Positions 8,595 through 19,374 of a stretch of 64,000 nt of DNA are shown in pieces. Source of the stretch: Aggregatibacter sp. 2125159857. Its GTDB lineage: Bacteria > Pseudomonadota > Gammaproteobacteria > Enterobacterales > Pasteurellaceae. The stretch covers positions 1 to 64,000 of the forward strand of contig NZ_CP072548.1 of NCBI RefSeq assembly GCF_017798005.1, given 5' to 3'. A program made the translations under genes and the position numbers. Each line of letters opens with the position of its first letter. The stretch's first letter is position 1. The notes beneath the pieces are model-generated. The model made no database searches. It saw nothing but the letters and a program-made list of their open reading frames with translations, and was not told where the DNA came from.

Positions 8595-9605
8595 TTATTT
8601 TTTCTTCGCGTATTTCAAGGAGTCGATAGCCACAGCCAGGATGATGATGCTACCTTTGATGATGTATTGCCAATAAGGGTTTACACCGATATACGTCAAA
8701 CCATAGTTAATGACGGTGAAGATGATTACCCCAGTAATCACACCGATAACCGTACCCACACCACCAGCGAAAGACACACCGCCTACCACGCAGGCTGCGA
8801 TAGCATCCAATTCATACATGAAACCGAGGTTATTGGTTGCTGAACCGATACGGCCGGCTTCCAACATACCACCGAACGCATAGAACATACCGGCAATCAT
8901 ATAGATGACAACAAGGTTACGAGCAACGTTTACACCGGAAACTTTTGCCGCTTCAGGGTTACCACCAATAGCAAAAATGTTTTTACCAAAGCGTGTTTTA
9001 TTCCACATCACCCACACACCGAAAGCACAAATAGCAGCATAAATGGTGATATAGGAAAGCTTAAACGAACCTAGACGGATAAAGCCTTGTGCAAAGGTGG
9101 AGAAGTTTTCGCTGAAACCGGCGATAGGGGAGCCGCCTACGGCATCGTAATAAAGGGAGTTGAAACCGTAAACGATAATCATAGTACCCATGGTGGCGAT
9201 AAACGGCGTTACGTTTAAGTAAGCGATAACCAAACCATTGACTAAACCAATGACTGCACCCACAGCACAAACAGCAAGGATAACTACCGGAATTGGAATT
9301 TCACCGAGGTCAGGGAAAACACGGTTCATGTTTTCCATGGATTGCAACATGGTCGCGGAGATTACCGCGGCGAGACCAACCTGACGACCGGCAGACAAGT
9401 CGGTACCTTGAGTGACCAATAAGCCAGCAACCCCAAGAGCGATGATTAAACGCACGGAGGATTGGGTCAGAATGTTACTGAAGTTAACCAAGTTAAGAAA
9501 TGTCGGATCTTGTGCGATGATGATGCCAAGTAAAATCAACAACACAAAATAAATCGCATTTTGTTTTAGGAAATCGAATGATTTATTTTTTTCTAAGGCA
9601 CTCAT
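8595..9605 (-). CDS. mglC: Galactose/methyl-galactoside ABC transporter, permease
   Basis: MglC forms the inner-membrane channel of the high-affinity galactose importer. The 336-residue protein is almost entirely hydrophobic with 8 to 10 predicted helices, and it carries the sugar-permease motif of this family (GTDLSAGRQVGLAAV near 66-80; AIGGNPEAAKVSGVNV near 211-226, the EAA-like loop contacting MglA). It is the last gene of mglB-mglA-mglC, 18 bases after mglA. Confidence 0.97.
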   Translation of the reverse strand: MSALEKNKSFDFLKQNAIYFVLLILLGIIIAQDPTFLNLVNFSNILTQSSVRLIIALGVAGLLVTQGTDLSAGRQVGLAAVISATMLQSMENMNRVFPDLGEIPIPVVILAVCAVGAVIGLVNGLVIAYLNVTPFIATMGTMIIVYGFNSLYYDAVGGSPIAGFSENFSTFAQGFIRLGSFKLSYITIYAAICAFGVWVMWNKTRFGKNIFAIGGNPEAAKVSGVNVARNLVVIYMIAGMFYAFGGMLEAGRIGSATNNLGFMYELDAIAACVVGGVSFAGGVGTVIGVITGVIIFTVINYGLTYIGVNPYWQYIIKGSIIILAVAIDSLKYAKKK

Positions 9606-9623
9606 AATTTGTTCCTTTGTTAT

Positions 9624-11156
9624 TTATAAATATTTTGCGGCAAGTTGCAAAATTTCTTCTTGAGAGGTTTTTGCCGTTTCAACGATACCGGCAACTTTAC
9701 CGTTACTCATGACGAGAATGCGGTCGGTTACCCCAAGGAGTTCAGGCATTTCGGAAGAAATCATGATGATGCCTTTATCCTTTTTCGCCAGTTCCTGAAT
9801 TAATTGGTAAATTTCAAATTTTGCACCGATATCGATCCCGCGGGTCGGTTCGTCCAACATCAGAATCTCCGGTTGGGTTAATAACCAACGACCGATGATG
9901 ACTTTTTGTTGGTTACCGCCGGAAAGTGAGCCAATCGTTGTTTTGTGCGATGGCGTTTTGACATTCATGGAATCAATAACCCATTGTGTGTCACTGTTCA
10001 TTTTCTTATTACTGAGCAATTTCCAAGGGGTTAAATAAGATTTCATGTTGGAAATCAACGAGTTGAACTCAATGCTTAAGTTAGAGTAAATCCCTGTTGA
10101 ACGACGTTCTTCGGTCACGAGCGCAAAACCATTATTGATTGCCTCAAGTGCGGTGTGATTTTTTACTATTTTTCCGTTGAGTTTAATCGTGCCACTTTTC
10201 AGTTCACGCACGCCGAAAATGGCTTCAACAATATCTGTACGTTTCGCGCCGACGAGACCTGCAATCCCTAAAATTTCCCCTTTACGTAAATTGAAAGACA
10301 CATTTTGAATAGAAGGTTGGTTTAACGCTGTCAGGTTTTCCACTTCTAAGGTGATTTCTTTTGGAACGTTAGTTTTTTCCGGGAAACGTTGAGTCAGTTC
10401 ACGGCCCACCATCATGGACACAATTTGATCCATAGTTGTGCCTTTCACCGGGATAGTGTTAATCCATTTGCCATCGCGTAGAATAGTGATTTCATCACAA
10501 ATTTTGAAGATTTCGTCCATTTTGTGAGAAATATAAATAATGCCACAACCGCGATCTTTTAATTTTTGAATGATTTTAAACAGATGTTCCACTTCTTTTT
10601 CGGAAAGTGAGGATGTTGGTTCATCCATAATCACGATTTTCGCGTTGTAAGAAAACGCTTTCGCGATTTCGATCATCTGCATTTGTGAAACAGAAAGTTT
10701 GGCGACTTTTTCTCTTGGATCAACATCAATGTCCAATTCATCAAAAATCGCTTTGGTATCACGGTACATTTTTGCGTGATCCACAAAAGGCCCTTTCAGC
10801 GGGTAACGACCTAGCCACAGGTTATCCATGACGCTGGTTTGGCGCACAAGGTTAAGTTCTTGGTGCACCATGGAAATGCCGTTTTCTAAAGCTTCTTTTG
10901 AGGTTTTAAAATTCACGGGTTTGCCTAAAAACAAGATTTCACCTTCGTCTTTAGCGTAAATGCCGAACAAGCATTTTAACAACGTGGATTTACCCGCACC
11001 GTTTTCCCCCATCAATGCGTGTACAGAATGCGAACGGACGCTTAAGTTTGCGTGATCTAAGGCTTTTACGCCCGGAAAGGACTTGCTGACATTAGTCATG
11101 GTAAGCAGGACTTCGCCATTTTGGCTTCCGCTTTGACTGTGAATTTGTTCTGTCAT
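9624..11156 (-). CDS. mglA: Galactose/methyl-galactoside ABC transporter, ATPase
   Basis: MglA is the double ATPase powering galactose import. Two ABC cassettes are fused: the first has Walker [10 protein letters not shown] near residue 50 and Walker [12 protein letters not shown]; the second has signature LSGGNQQKV near 403 and Walker [13 protein letters not shown], with a degenerate Walker A (LVGAKRTDI), as is typical for this sugar family. An ORF reaches 11168, but GAGGTTGG sits 6 bases before the ATG at 11156 and would be overlapped by the upstream ATG, so 11156 (510 residues) is the likelier start. Confidence 0.96.
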   Translation of the reverse strand: MTEQIHSQSGSQNGEVLLTMTNVSKSFPGVKALDHANLSVRSHSVHALMGENGAGKSTLLKCLFGIYAKDEGEILFLGKPVNFKTSKEALENGISMVHQELNLVRQTSVMDNLWLGRYPLKGPFVDHAKMYRDTKAIFDELDIDVDPREKVAKLSVSQMQMIEIAKAFSYNAKIVIMDEPTSSLSEKEVEHLFKIIQKLKDRGCGIIYISHKMDEIFKICDEITILRDGKWINTIPVKGTTMDQIVSMMVGRELTQRFPEKTNVPKEITLEVENLTALNQPSIQNVSFNLRKGEILGIAGLVGAKRTDIVEAIFGVRELKSGTIKLNGKIVKNHTALEAINNGFALVTEERRSTGIYSNLSIEFNSLISNMKSYLTPWKLLSNKKMNSDTQWVIDSMNVKTPSHKTTIGSLSGGNQQKVIIGRWLLTQPEILMLDEPTRGIDIGAKFEIYQLIQELAKKDKGIIMISSEMPELLGVTDRILVMSNGKVAGIVETAKTSQEEILQLAAKYL

Positions 11157-11229
11157 ATCCAACCTCATAAATAAAGGGGAAGGGACATAAGTGTTGTCCT
11201 ACGCTTCCCCTTACATTAATAAAACAAAT

Positions 11230-12222
11230 TTATTTTAAGAATTCAGATAAGTTATCTTTATCTACGCCCACATAAGGAACACGTACCACACGGTCTTTAA
11301 GTTCCCATTTGGTGCCTTCAGTTGCCGGTTTGCCGTTCGCTAAGTTATTCGATAACTCAACAACTGCTTTACCTTGGTTTACACCGTCATTTAACACCGT
11401 ACCGGCAAGTTCACCTTTCTTGATAAGTTGTAATGCTTCAGGTAGTGCGTCAACACCGAAGATTGGTAATTTTTTACCGTGTGCTTTGGTTGCTTCTAAT
11501 GCGCCTAATGCCATACCGTCATTGTTAGAAATGATCACTTCAATGTCATTTGCTTTAGAGCTGGACAACCAGGCATCCACTTTATCTTTCGCTAAGGCTG
11601 CATCCCACATACCGGTATCAATGAAGAGTTGTTCGGTTTGGATACCTTGTGCATTTAATTGTTCAATCACATATTTGGTACGTGCTTCTGCATCCGGGTG
11701 ACCCGGTTCGCCTTTCAATAAAACGTATTGGATTTTACCGTCTTTGTTTAAGTCTAATGCCGGCATGGCTTTCCATTGTTTGGCAATTAAGTCACCTTGG
11801 ATAATACCGGATTCTTTCGGATCGGTACCGACAAAGTAAGCGTTATCATAAGAAGCGATTGCTTTTGCACCCGGGTCTTTGTTGAAGAACACAACAGGAA
11901 TATTGTCCGGTTTTGCTTTACCAATGATGGTTGGTGCAGCAGATGGGTCAACTAAGTTGATCGCTAACGCTTTTACGCCTTTTGAAAGTAATACGTCAAC
12001 TTGGTCGTTTTGAATAGACTGTGCGTTTTGAGAGTCATTCATTAATAATTTCACGTCTTTTAATTGATCTGCGTCTTTTTGAATTTCTTTACGCATCAAA
12101 GACATAAAGTTGTCGTCATATTTATAGATTGTCACACCGATACGGGTTTCTGCTTGTGCTGCACTGATGCCGGCACCGAAAGCTACGGCTAAAGCAACTG
12201 CACTTAATACGGTTTTTTTCAT
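11230..12222 (-). CDS. mglB: D-galactose-binding periplasmic protein
   Basis: MglB binds galactose or glucose in the periplasm and feeds MglAC. The 330-residue precursor has a Sec signal peptide (residues 1 to about 24, ending AAQA) followed by a periplasmic-binding fold ([22 protein letters not shown]). The calcium loop DLNKDGKIQ is visible near 157-165, and sugar-contact segments include [10 protein letters not shown] and NNDGMALGA. It is first in the operon, with a CRP site and a GalR-type operator about 170 bases upstream. Confidence 0.97.
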   Translation of the reverse strand: MKKTVLSAVALAVAFGAGISAAQAETRIGVTIYKYDDNFMSLMRKEIQKDADQLKDVKLLMNDSQNAQSIQNDQVDVLLSKGVKALAINLVDPSAAPTIIGKAKPDNIPVVFFNKDPGAKAIASYDNAYFVGTDPKESGIIQGDLIAKQWKAMPALDLNKDGKIQYVLLKGEPGHPDAEARTKYVIEQLNAQGIQTEQLFIDTGMWDAALAKDKVDAWLSSSKANDIEVIISNNDGMALGALEATKAHGKKLPIFGVDALPEALQLIKKGELAGTVLNDGVNQGKAVVELSNNLANGKPATEGTKWELKDRVVRVPYVGVDKDNLSEFLK

Positions 12223-12379
12223 AATGCATGTTCTCCATTCATTGTGGGTATAAATAATAAGAGGGCTTTGTTTCAGTGATAATTCATTAAAGCATTATTA
12301 TCAATCATCTTACCTTTTTACACTGCAATCGCTACTCGGGTAATTGGCGGTAAGGATACCTTGTTTTTTGGTGAAAGAA

Positions 12380-12395
12380 TGTGATCATATTCACA
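12380..12395. promoter_or_regulatory. CRP-binding site upstream of mglB
   Basis: TGTGATCATATTCACA is a near-perfect match to the CRP consensus TGTGA-N6-TCACA. It lies between mglB and the repressor gene and should give catabolite control of the importer. Confidence 0.85.
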
Positions 12396-12398
12396 TTT

Positions 12399-12414
12399 AT
12401 GAAAACGATTACAT
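12399..12414. promoter_or_regulatory. GalR/GalS-type operator upstream of mglB
   Basis: ATGAAAACGATTACAT fits the LacI-family gal operator pattern GTGNAANCGNTTNCAC with the central CG and both half-site cores intact. It is 4 bases from the CRP site, so repressor and CRP would bind side by side. Confidence 0.8.
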
Positions 12415-12445
12415 CTTTTCGCTTAAAAATAATGCAGTTTTAATC

Positions 12446-13459
12446 CTATTTTTCCCGTGCTTCTCTATTTGCTACTGAAAAACGTCTGACTAATGTTGGA
12501 TTAAATTGCGGATTAATAGGCATAGATAAGCTTTTATCCACCAAGCTTAACGCCAGTTTTGCGGCATAATTTGCCATAAGATCAATAGGATAGCGAATGG
12601 TTGTGAGTTTTGGCACCAAATAACGTGCAATCGGCATATCATCAAAACCAATAATAGAGAATTGTTTCGGCACGTTAATATTGTTTTCATTAAGGACGGA
12701 TAGCGCACCTGCCGCCATAGAATCATTGTAGGCAACGACTGCTGTTAAATTATCGTTATAACTCAATAAGTTAATCATGGCCTCCTCCCCGCCCTCAAAA
12801 TCCGGTGTGCTATGCACAATGGCATTTTCGACAATGGGGAGCCCCTGTTCTGTAAGCGCATTCAAATAACCTTGTTTACGCTCAGCTTCGTCGTTAATTC
12901 TATGGTTCGAACCAATATAACCGATATGGCGATGCCCTGCGTTAATCAGCGTATTGGTCGCAATATAGGTGCCTTTTTGATTATCCAAGCCAACACAACG
13001 GGATTCATAACCTTTAATACAGCGGTTGATAATCACCATGCCCGGCACACTTTCTAAATAATCTGCTAAAGTTTGATCGTCTAACGCCTTGGAATGCACG
13101 ACCAAACAATGGCAACGTTTACGCAGCAGGGTATCAATGGCCTCTTTTTCCTTCTCCGCCTGGTGGTAGCCCATACCAATCAAAATATTTTTGCCATGTT
13201 CCATGGCGACGTGATCGACCGCTTTCACTAAAATCGCAAAAAAAGCGTCCGTTACATCGGTCACCACGACACCTAATGTATCAGAACTTTGCGAAGCCAA
13301 AGCTTGCGCATTGGCATTCGGACGGTAGCCTAATTGCTCAATCGCATTCAGTACAGCGGCGCGGGTGTGTTCTTTTGCACAAGGATGGTTATTTAATACC
13401 CTAGAGACCGTCGCGACAGAAACACCGGCTTGTTTTGCCACATCACGAATCGTAACCAT
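12446..13459 (-). CDS. galR: LacI-family galactose repressor (GalR/GalS type)
   Basis: The 337-residue protein has an N-terminal LacI helix-turn-helix and hinge ([24 protein letters not shown], residues 1-24) and a C-terminal sugar-binding domain ([17 protein letters not shown] near 63). It sits between the mgl and gal operons, and operators of the matching type lie in front of both, so it very likely controls both. Whether it corresponds to GalR or GalS of E. coli cannot be decided from sequence alone; only one such gene is present here and it may do both jobs. Confidence 0.92.
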   Translation of the reverse strand: MVTIRDVAKQAGVSVATVSRVLNNHPCAKEHTRAAVLNAIEQLGYRPNANAQALASQSSDTLGVVVTDVTDAFFAILVKAVDHVAMEHGKNILIGMGYHQAEKEKEAIDTLLRKRCHCLVVHSKALDDQTLADYLESVPGMVIINRCIKGYESRCVGLDNQKGTYIATNTLINAGHRHIGYIGSNHRINDEAERKQGYLNALTEQGLPIVENAIVHSTPDFEGGEEAMINLLSYNDNLTAVVAYNDSMAAGALSVLNENNINVPKQFSIIGFDDMPIARYLVPKLTTIRYPIDLMANYAAKLALSLVDKSLSMPINPQFNPTLVRRFSVANREAREK

Positions 13460-13519
13460 GCAGCCCCCTTTCTAGATAAAAATGAAAACAACGGAAATAA
13501 TAATCGGAAAAAAGATTTT

Positions 13520-13535
13520 TTGGAAACGCTTACTT
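13520..13535. promoter_or_regulatory. GalR-type operator, distal, in the galR-galT region
   Basis: TTGGAAACGCTTACTT matches the gal operator pattern (central CG, AA/TT flanks). It lies 137 bases from a second operator at 13657, a spacing compatible with DNA looping as in the E. coli gal operon. Confidence 0.7.
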
Positions 13536-13588
13536 TTAAAAGTGTTGTCTCTGTCACAGTTTTTCTAATAGCCTGATTGCTTGAATAA

Positions 13589-14746
<1,158 letters not shown>

Positions 14747-14757
14747 TGCGCCCAATT

Positions 14758-14929
14758 CCCCTCTTTAGCAAAGAGGGGTTAGGGGAGATTTACTCGCTTC
14801 GCTCGCACTTCGTGCCGTTGCTAAAGCAACGTTCAAACGCAAGCGTTTGTGGCAGAAGCTATACCAACCTCATACGAAATTTAAATATCACAATTAAATC
14901 TCCCCCTGCCCCTCTTTACAAAAGAGGGG
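14758..14929. repeat. Inverted-repeat element between galT and galK
   Basis: Two 34-bp copies of one palindromic repeat face each other (14758-14791 and 14896-14929). Each contains a CCCCTCTTT...AAAGAGGGG hairpin followed by TTAGGGGAGATTT or a close variant. The spacer is itself a run of small hairpins: CGCTTCG, GCACTTCGTGC, CGTTGC/GCAACG and AAACG/CGTTT. The same 34-bp repeat occurs as an inverted pair between ilvM and ilvD. It looks like a non-coding mobile (MITE-like) element inserted in an operon. Confidence 0.75.
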
Positions 14930-14967
14930 AGTGGTTTGAGAGATATGACAAAGAGAAAGGAAATAAC

Positions 14968-16122
14968 ATGACCCCAATCCAAAAATCCCAACACATTTTC
15001 CCCCAAAAATATAACAAACAACCTGAATTGACCGTGTATGCGCCGGGTCGCGTTAATATCATCGGCGAACATACCGACTACAACGATGGCTTTGTGATGC
15101 CATGTGCGATTAACTATGGCACGGCGATTGCCGGAACGAAACGCAACGATCATGTTTGGAATGTGTATGCCGCTGATTTGGATTTGTCTGATGAGTTTTC
15201 ACTCGATAAAGAAATCCCTCAAAGTGAACAAAAATGGGCGAATTATGTACGTGGTGTGGTGAAATTCATTCAGGAACGTTGTCCTGATTTTAAACAAGGG
15301 GCGGATTTGGTGATTTCCGGTAACGTGCCGCATTCTTCCGGCTTGAGTTCTTCTGCTGCGTTAGAAGTGGCAACAGGAAAATTCTGTCAGCAGCTGAGCG
15401 ATTTGCCTTTAAGCCATACAGACATTGCACTTATCGGGCAAAAAGCAGAAAACAAATTTGTTGGTGCCAACTGTGGCAATATGGATCAGCTAATTTCTGC
15501 GCTCGGGCAACAAGATCACTTGTTGATGATTGACTGCCGTAGCCTTGAGACCCAACCAACACCTGTGCCGCACGATGTGGCGGTGATTATCGTGAATTCG
15601 AATGTGCCGCATGATTTGGTCACCGGCGAATACAACACCCGCCGTCAGCAATGTGAACGTGCAGCGGCATTTTTCGGCGTGAAAGCCCTGCGTGATGTGT
15701 CTGTGGCACAGTTTAAAGAAAGAGAAGCAGAATTGACCGCACTTGATCCGCTGGTGGCAAAACGCGCCCGCCATGTGGTGACAGAAAATCAGCGCGTATT
15801 AGATGCGGTAGACGCCTTGAAACATAATGACTTAACTCGTCTTGGCGAATTAATGGGGCAGTCGCATGATTCCATGCGCGACGATTTTGAAATCACCGTG
15901 CCACAAATTGACTACTTAGTGGAATTGGCACAGTTGGTCATCGGTAAACAGGGTGGTGCACGCATGACAGGAGGGGGCTTCGGCGGTTGTATTGTTGCCC
16001 TTGCACCACACGATAAAGTAGAAGCCGTACGCAAAATCGTGGCAGACAATTACGAAAAACAAACAGGCTTGAAAGAAGACTTTTATGTTTGCACGGCTTC
16101 ACAAGGAGTGCGTGTATGCTAG
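14968..16122 (+). CDS. galK: Galactokinase
   Basis: GalK phosphorylates galactose at C1. The 384-residue protein has the galactokinase signature [19 protein letters not shown] near residue 25, the GHMP motif [18 protein letters not shown] near 117, and the C-terminal [13 protein letters not shown] near 333. A long in-frame extension back to 14746 runs through the inverted-repeat element and is not real; AAAGG precedes the ATG at 14968. It overlaps the start of galM by 7 bases. Confidence 0.97.
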   Translation: MTPIQKSQHIFPQKYNKQPELTVYAPGRVNIIGEHTDYNDGFVMPCAINYGTAIAGTKRNDHVWNVYAADLDLSDEFSLDKEIPQSEQKWANYVRGVVKFIQERCPDFKQGADLVISGNVPHSSGLSSSAALEVATGKFCQQLSDLPLSHTDIALIGQKAENKFVGANCGNMDQLISALGQQDHLLMIDCRSLETQPTPVPHDVAVIIVNSNVPHDLVTGEYNTRRQQCERAAAFFGVKALRDVSVAQFKEREAELTALDPLVAKRARHVVTENQRVLDAVDALKHNDLTRLGELMGQSHDSMRDDFEITVPQIDYLVELAQLVIGKQGGARMTGGGFGGCIVALAPHDKVEAVRKIVADNYEKQTGLKEDFYVCTASQGVRVC

Positions 16123-17147
16123 AACAACACGCCCAAGGCACTGCGCCGGACGGTTTGCCGTTTCAGCTTTTCACGTTGCAAAATGCGCAAGGAATGCGTG
16201 TGCAATTTACCGATTGGGGCGCAACGTGGACGTCTTGTCGCGTGCCGGTCAACGGAGAATTGCGTGAAGTCTTGCTGGGTTGCAAATTGGAAGAGTATTC
16301 CGTTCAGCAAGCCTATTTAGGCGCAAGTGTCGGGCGTTATGCCAATCGCATTGCCAATGCGCAATTTACGTTTAATGATAAAACCGTGACCTTAACCGCC
16401 AATCAAGGAAAGCACCAACTTCACGGCGGCGTAAACGGCTTTGATAAACGCCGTTGGACATTAGAAAAGTGCGGTGAAAATTTCGTGTGTTTTTCCTTAC
16501 ATTCCGCCGACGGCGATCAAGGCTTTCCCGGCAATGTGGATGTGACAGTGACTTACACCTTAACGGAAGAAAATTCGGTCATAATTGAGTATGCCGGTAA
16601 AAGCGATCAGGATACGGCATTGAATTTAACTAACCATGCTTATTTCAATTTAGAAAATGCCGAGCTGGGGACAGATGTTCGCCATCACCGCTTGCGCTTG
16701 AATGCGGATTTCTATTTGCCGGTAAATAGCGAAGGGATTCCAAATTCGCCGTTAAAACACGTTATCGGCACCAGTTTTGATTTTCGCGTTGCCAAGCCGA
16801 TTCAACAGGATTTTCTGCAAGGCGAACAGCTTGCCACCAAAGGCTACGATCATTCTTTTGTCGTCAACAAAGCCTGGCAAAAACCTTGTGTTTTGCTCAG
16901 TTCACCGAATGACGATTTGCATTTGGAAGTGTTGACTTCGCAAGCGGCATTGCAGGTTTACACCGGCAATTTTCTCGCCGGCACACCCACTCGACATGGT
17001 ACACAATATGCCGATTACAGTGGCGTTGCGTTGGAAACCCAATGTCTTCCGGACACGCCAAATCACCCGGAATGGCAAAATTACGGCGGTATTGTAAAAG
17101 TCGACAGTGAGTATTATCAATGGACGGAATATTGCTTTAAGGCATAG
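16116..17147 (+). CDS. galM: Galactose mutarotase (aldose 1-epimerase)
   Basis: GalM interconverts beta- and alpha-galactose so that GalK can act. The 343-residue protein carries the family residues in NHAYFNLE (catalytic His near residue 178) and the C-terminal [15 protein letters not shown] with the catalytic Glu. The start at 16116 has AAGGAG 7 bases upstream and overlaps the end of galK, implying translational coupling. No galE is in this cluster; UDP-galactose epimerase must be elsewhere. Confidence 0.96.
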   Translation: MLEQHAQGTAPDGLPFQLFTLQNAQGMRVQFTDWGATWTSCRVPVNGELREVLLGCKLEEYSVQQAYLGASVGRYANRIANAQFTFNDKTVTLTANQGKHQLHGGVNGFDKRRWTLEKCGENFVCFSLHSADGDQGFPGNVDVTVTYTLTEENSVIIEYAGKSDQDTALNLTNHAYFNLENAELGTDVRHHRLRLNADFYLPVNSEGIPNSPLKHVIGTSFDFRVAKPIQQDFLQGEQLATKGYDHSFVVNKAWQKPCVLLSSPNDDLHLEVLTSQAALQVYTGNFLAGTPTRHGTQYADYSGVALETQCLPDTPNHPEWQNYGGIVKVDSEYYQWTEYCFKA

Positions 17148-17336
17148 CAAGGCTGGCGATCGTGGCTTGTGAAAAATGGGCCGCGATCTTAGCTTGAGTG
17201 TTCTTTCCACATTTTGTGTCAGCCATGCCGTCATCCCATTTCCTTTTCTTCTAAAATCGCCTACAAAATCCCACAAAGTGCGGTGGGAAATCTGCTAAAA
17301 TAAACACCGGTTTTTTATCGACGAAAGGGCGACATC

Positions 17337-18047
17337 ATCGAAAATTGGCAACGCGGTTTCGTACTACATCGCAAATCTTACAGCGAAACCAGTTTATTGG
17401 TAGATTTACTAACAGAAGATTTCGGGCGTATCAGCGTATTGGCAAAAGGCGCACGGGCAAAGCGTTCCATGCTAAAAGGCGTGCTACAACCCTTTACGCC
17501 GCTCCTGCTACGTTGGAGCGGTCGCGGTGATCTGAAAATTCTCACCAAAGCAGAACCTGCTGCCATTGCCTTACCCTTACAAAATGTCGCCTTATGCAGT
17601 GGCTTTTATTTAAACGAACTCATTTGCCGTGTATTGGAACCGGAAACAGCCTATCCGCAATTGTTCCAACACTATTTGCAATGTTTAACGCGATTAGCCG
17701 TATCACAAACCCACGTGGAACCTGCGCTACGCACCTTTGAATTTCAACTTTTGCGCACCTTAGGCTATGGCATTGATTTCACTCATTGCGCAGGTTCAGG
17801 TAAAGCCGTGGAAGCGGACATGACCTATCGTTACCGCGAAGAAAAAGGCTTTATTGCTTCCTTAATCAAAGATAATTTAACCTTTTACGGACGCGAATTA
17901 TTGGCCTTTGAGCAAACCCAATTTGATGATCCTGCCGTGTTATCGGCAGCCAAACGCTTCACGCGCATTGCATTAAAACCCTATTTAGGCGACAAACCCT
18001 TGAAAAGTCGAGAATTATTCACCCAACACAGCTTATATTCAAAATAA
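17337..18047 (+). CDS. recO: DNA repair protein RecO, apparent ATC start
   Basis: RecO anneals DNA and works with RecF and RecR to load RecA. Similarity to RecO begins at [29 protein letters not shown], encoded from 17340, and continues to the C-terminus (236 residues). No ATG, GTG or TTG exists at the expected position: the codons at 17334 and 17337 are both ATC, 7 bases after AAAGGG, a good ribosome site. The first ordinary ATG in frame would remove a conserved N-terminal strand of the OB fold. I therefore propose a rare ATC start, as for AUU in infC; a base-call error is the alternative. It heads recO-rlmD-relA-dgkA. Confidence 0.9.
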   Translation: MENWQRGFVLHRKSYSETSLLVDLLTEDFGRISVLAKGARAKRSMLKGVLQPFTPLLLRWSGRGDLKILTKAEPAAIALPLQNVALCSGFYLNELICRVLEPETAYPQLFQHYLQCLTRLAVSQTHVEPALRTFEFQLLRTLGYGIDFTHCAGSGKAVEADMTYRYREEKGFIASLIKDNLTFYGRELLAFEQTQFDDPAVLSAAKRFTRIALKPYLGDKPLKSRELFTQHSLYSK

Positions 18048-18048
18048 C

Positions 18049-19365
18049 ATGGCATTACTTTACAGCGACAACAAACCAAAGAAAAAGACCGCAAATTTCA
18101 CCGCACACATTCTTGATTTAGATTATCAAGGCTTAGGTGTGGCTAAAATCAACGGCAAAACCTGGTTTATTGAAAACGCGTTGCCGCAAGAAAGCGTAGA
18201 GGTTCGCGTATTGGAAGAAAAACGCCAATATGGTCAAGGCGTAGCACAGCGTATTTTACACCCAAGTCCTCAGCGCCAGACTCCTCCATGCGTTTATTTT
18301 GAACAATGCGGGGGGTGCCAAAATCAACACATTCCTATTGAATTACAACGTTCTGCCAAGCAAACCGCATTGGTTCAACGCCTATCCCGTTTACAGCCGG
18401 AACCCATTCATTTCATGCCGTTATTGCAAGGCGAGCCTTGGCATTACCGTCGTCGGGCACGTTTAAGCGTATTATTTGACAGCAAAAACCGTAAGCTGAA
18501 TATCGGCTTACGGCGTAAAAATTCACAGCAAATCATTCCGATTGAACATTGCTTGGTGCTGGAACAGCCGCTGAATGATTTATTACCCAAACTGACCGCA
18601 CTTTTCGAGCAATGGACAACACCACAACAACTGGGGCATATTGAACTTGTTGCGGCAGACAATGGCATCGCCATGTTATTGCGCCATGTAAAAAACATCG
18701 ATGAAACCGACCGCACTTTATTGCTGCAATTTGCCGAACAACACCAACTCATGTTATTTGTACAAGAACATGACAGCATTGAACATTGGTATGGCGAACA
18801 GCCTTATTACCGTTTGGGTGATGACATCACGTTGCAATTTGATATTCGCGATTTCATTCAAATTAATGCACAATTAAACCGTCAAATGATCGCAACAGCG
18901 TTAGACTGGTTGGAGCTTAATCCACAGGATCATGTGTTAGATTTATTCTGTGGTATGGGCAACTTCACCTTACCGCTGAGTCGCAAAGTAAAAAGTGCGG
19001 TAGGCATTGAAGGCGTTTCTGCGATGGTGGAAAAAGCCCGCGCCAATGCCGAACGAAACGGTTGTCATAATGTCCAATTTTACCGGACCGATTTGGATAA
19101 ACCCTTTATCAGTCAACCGTGGGCGCAGCAACCCTTCAATAAAATTTTGCTCGACCCACCACGCACAGGGGCAGCATTTGCTTTAAATGCGCTCTGTCAG
19201 TTACAGGCTGAAAGCATTCTGTATGTTTCTTGCAATCCTGCAACACTCGTGCGAGATACGGAAATCTTGCGTGACGCAGGCTATCAATTGGATAAAGTCG
19301 CCATGATCGATATGTTCCCACAAACCGGTCATTTGGAGTCGATAAGTTTATTTCGAAAAAGATAA
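18049..19365 (+). CDS. rlmD: 23S rRNA m5U1939 methyltransferase RlmD (RumA)
   Basis: RlmD methylates U1939 of 23S rRNA. The 438-residue protein has an N-terminal TRAM domain, the four iron-sulfur cysteines (CVYFEQCGGCQNQH near residue 82 and a later HCLVL), the SAM motif VLDLFCGMGNFTLPL near 297, and the catalytic Cys in LYVSCNPATLVRD near 395. It starts two bases after the recO stop and ends 9 bases before relA, consistent with one transcript. Confidence 0.97.
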   Translation: MALLYSDNKPKKKTANFTAHILDLDYQGLGVAKINGKTWFIENALPQESVEVRVLEEKRQYGQGVAQRILHPSPQRQTPPCVYFEQCGGCQNQHIPIELQRSAKQTALVQRLSRLQPEPIHFMPLLQGEPWHYRRRARLSVLFDSKNRKLNIGLRRKNSQQIIPIEHCLVLEQPLNDLLPKLTALFEQWTTPQQLGHIELVAADNGIAMLLRHVKNIDETDRTLLLQFAEQHQLMLFVQEHDSIEHWYGEQPYYRLGDDITLQFDIRDFIQINAQLNRQMIATALDWLELNPQDHVLDLFCGMGNFTLPLSRKVKSAVGIEGVSAMVEKARANAERNGCHNVQFYRTDLDKPFISQPWAQQPFNKILLDPPRTGAAFALNALCQLQAESILYVSCNPATLVRDTEILRDAGYQLDKVAMIDMFPQTGHLESISLFRKR

Positions 19366-19374
19366 GGATTCATT

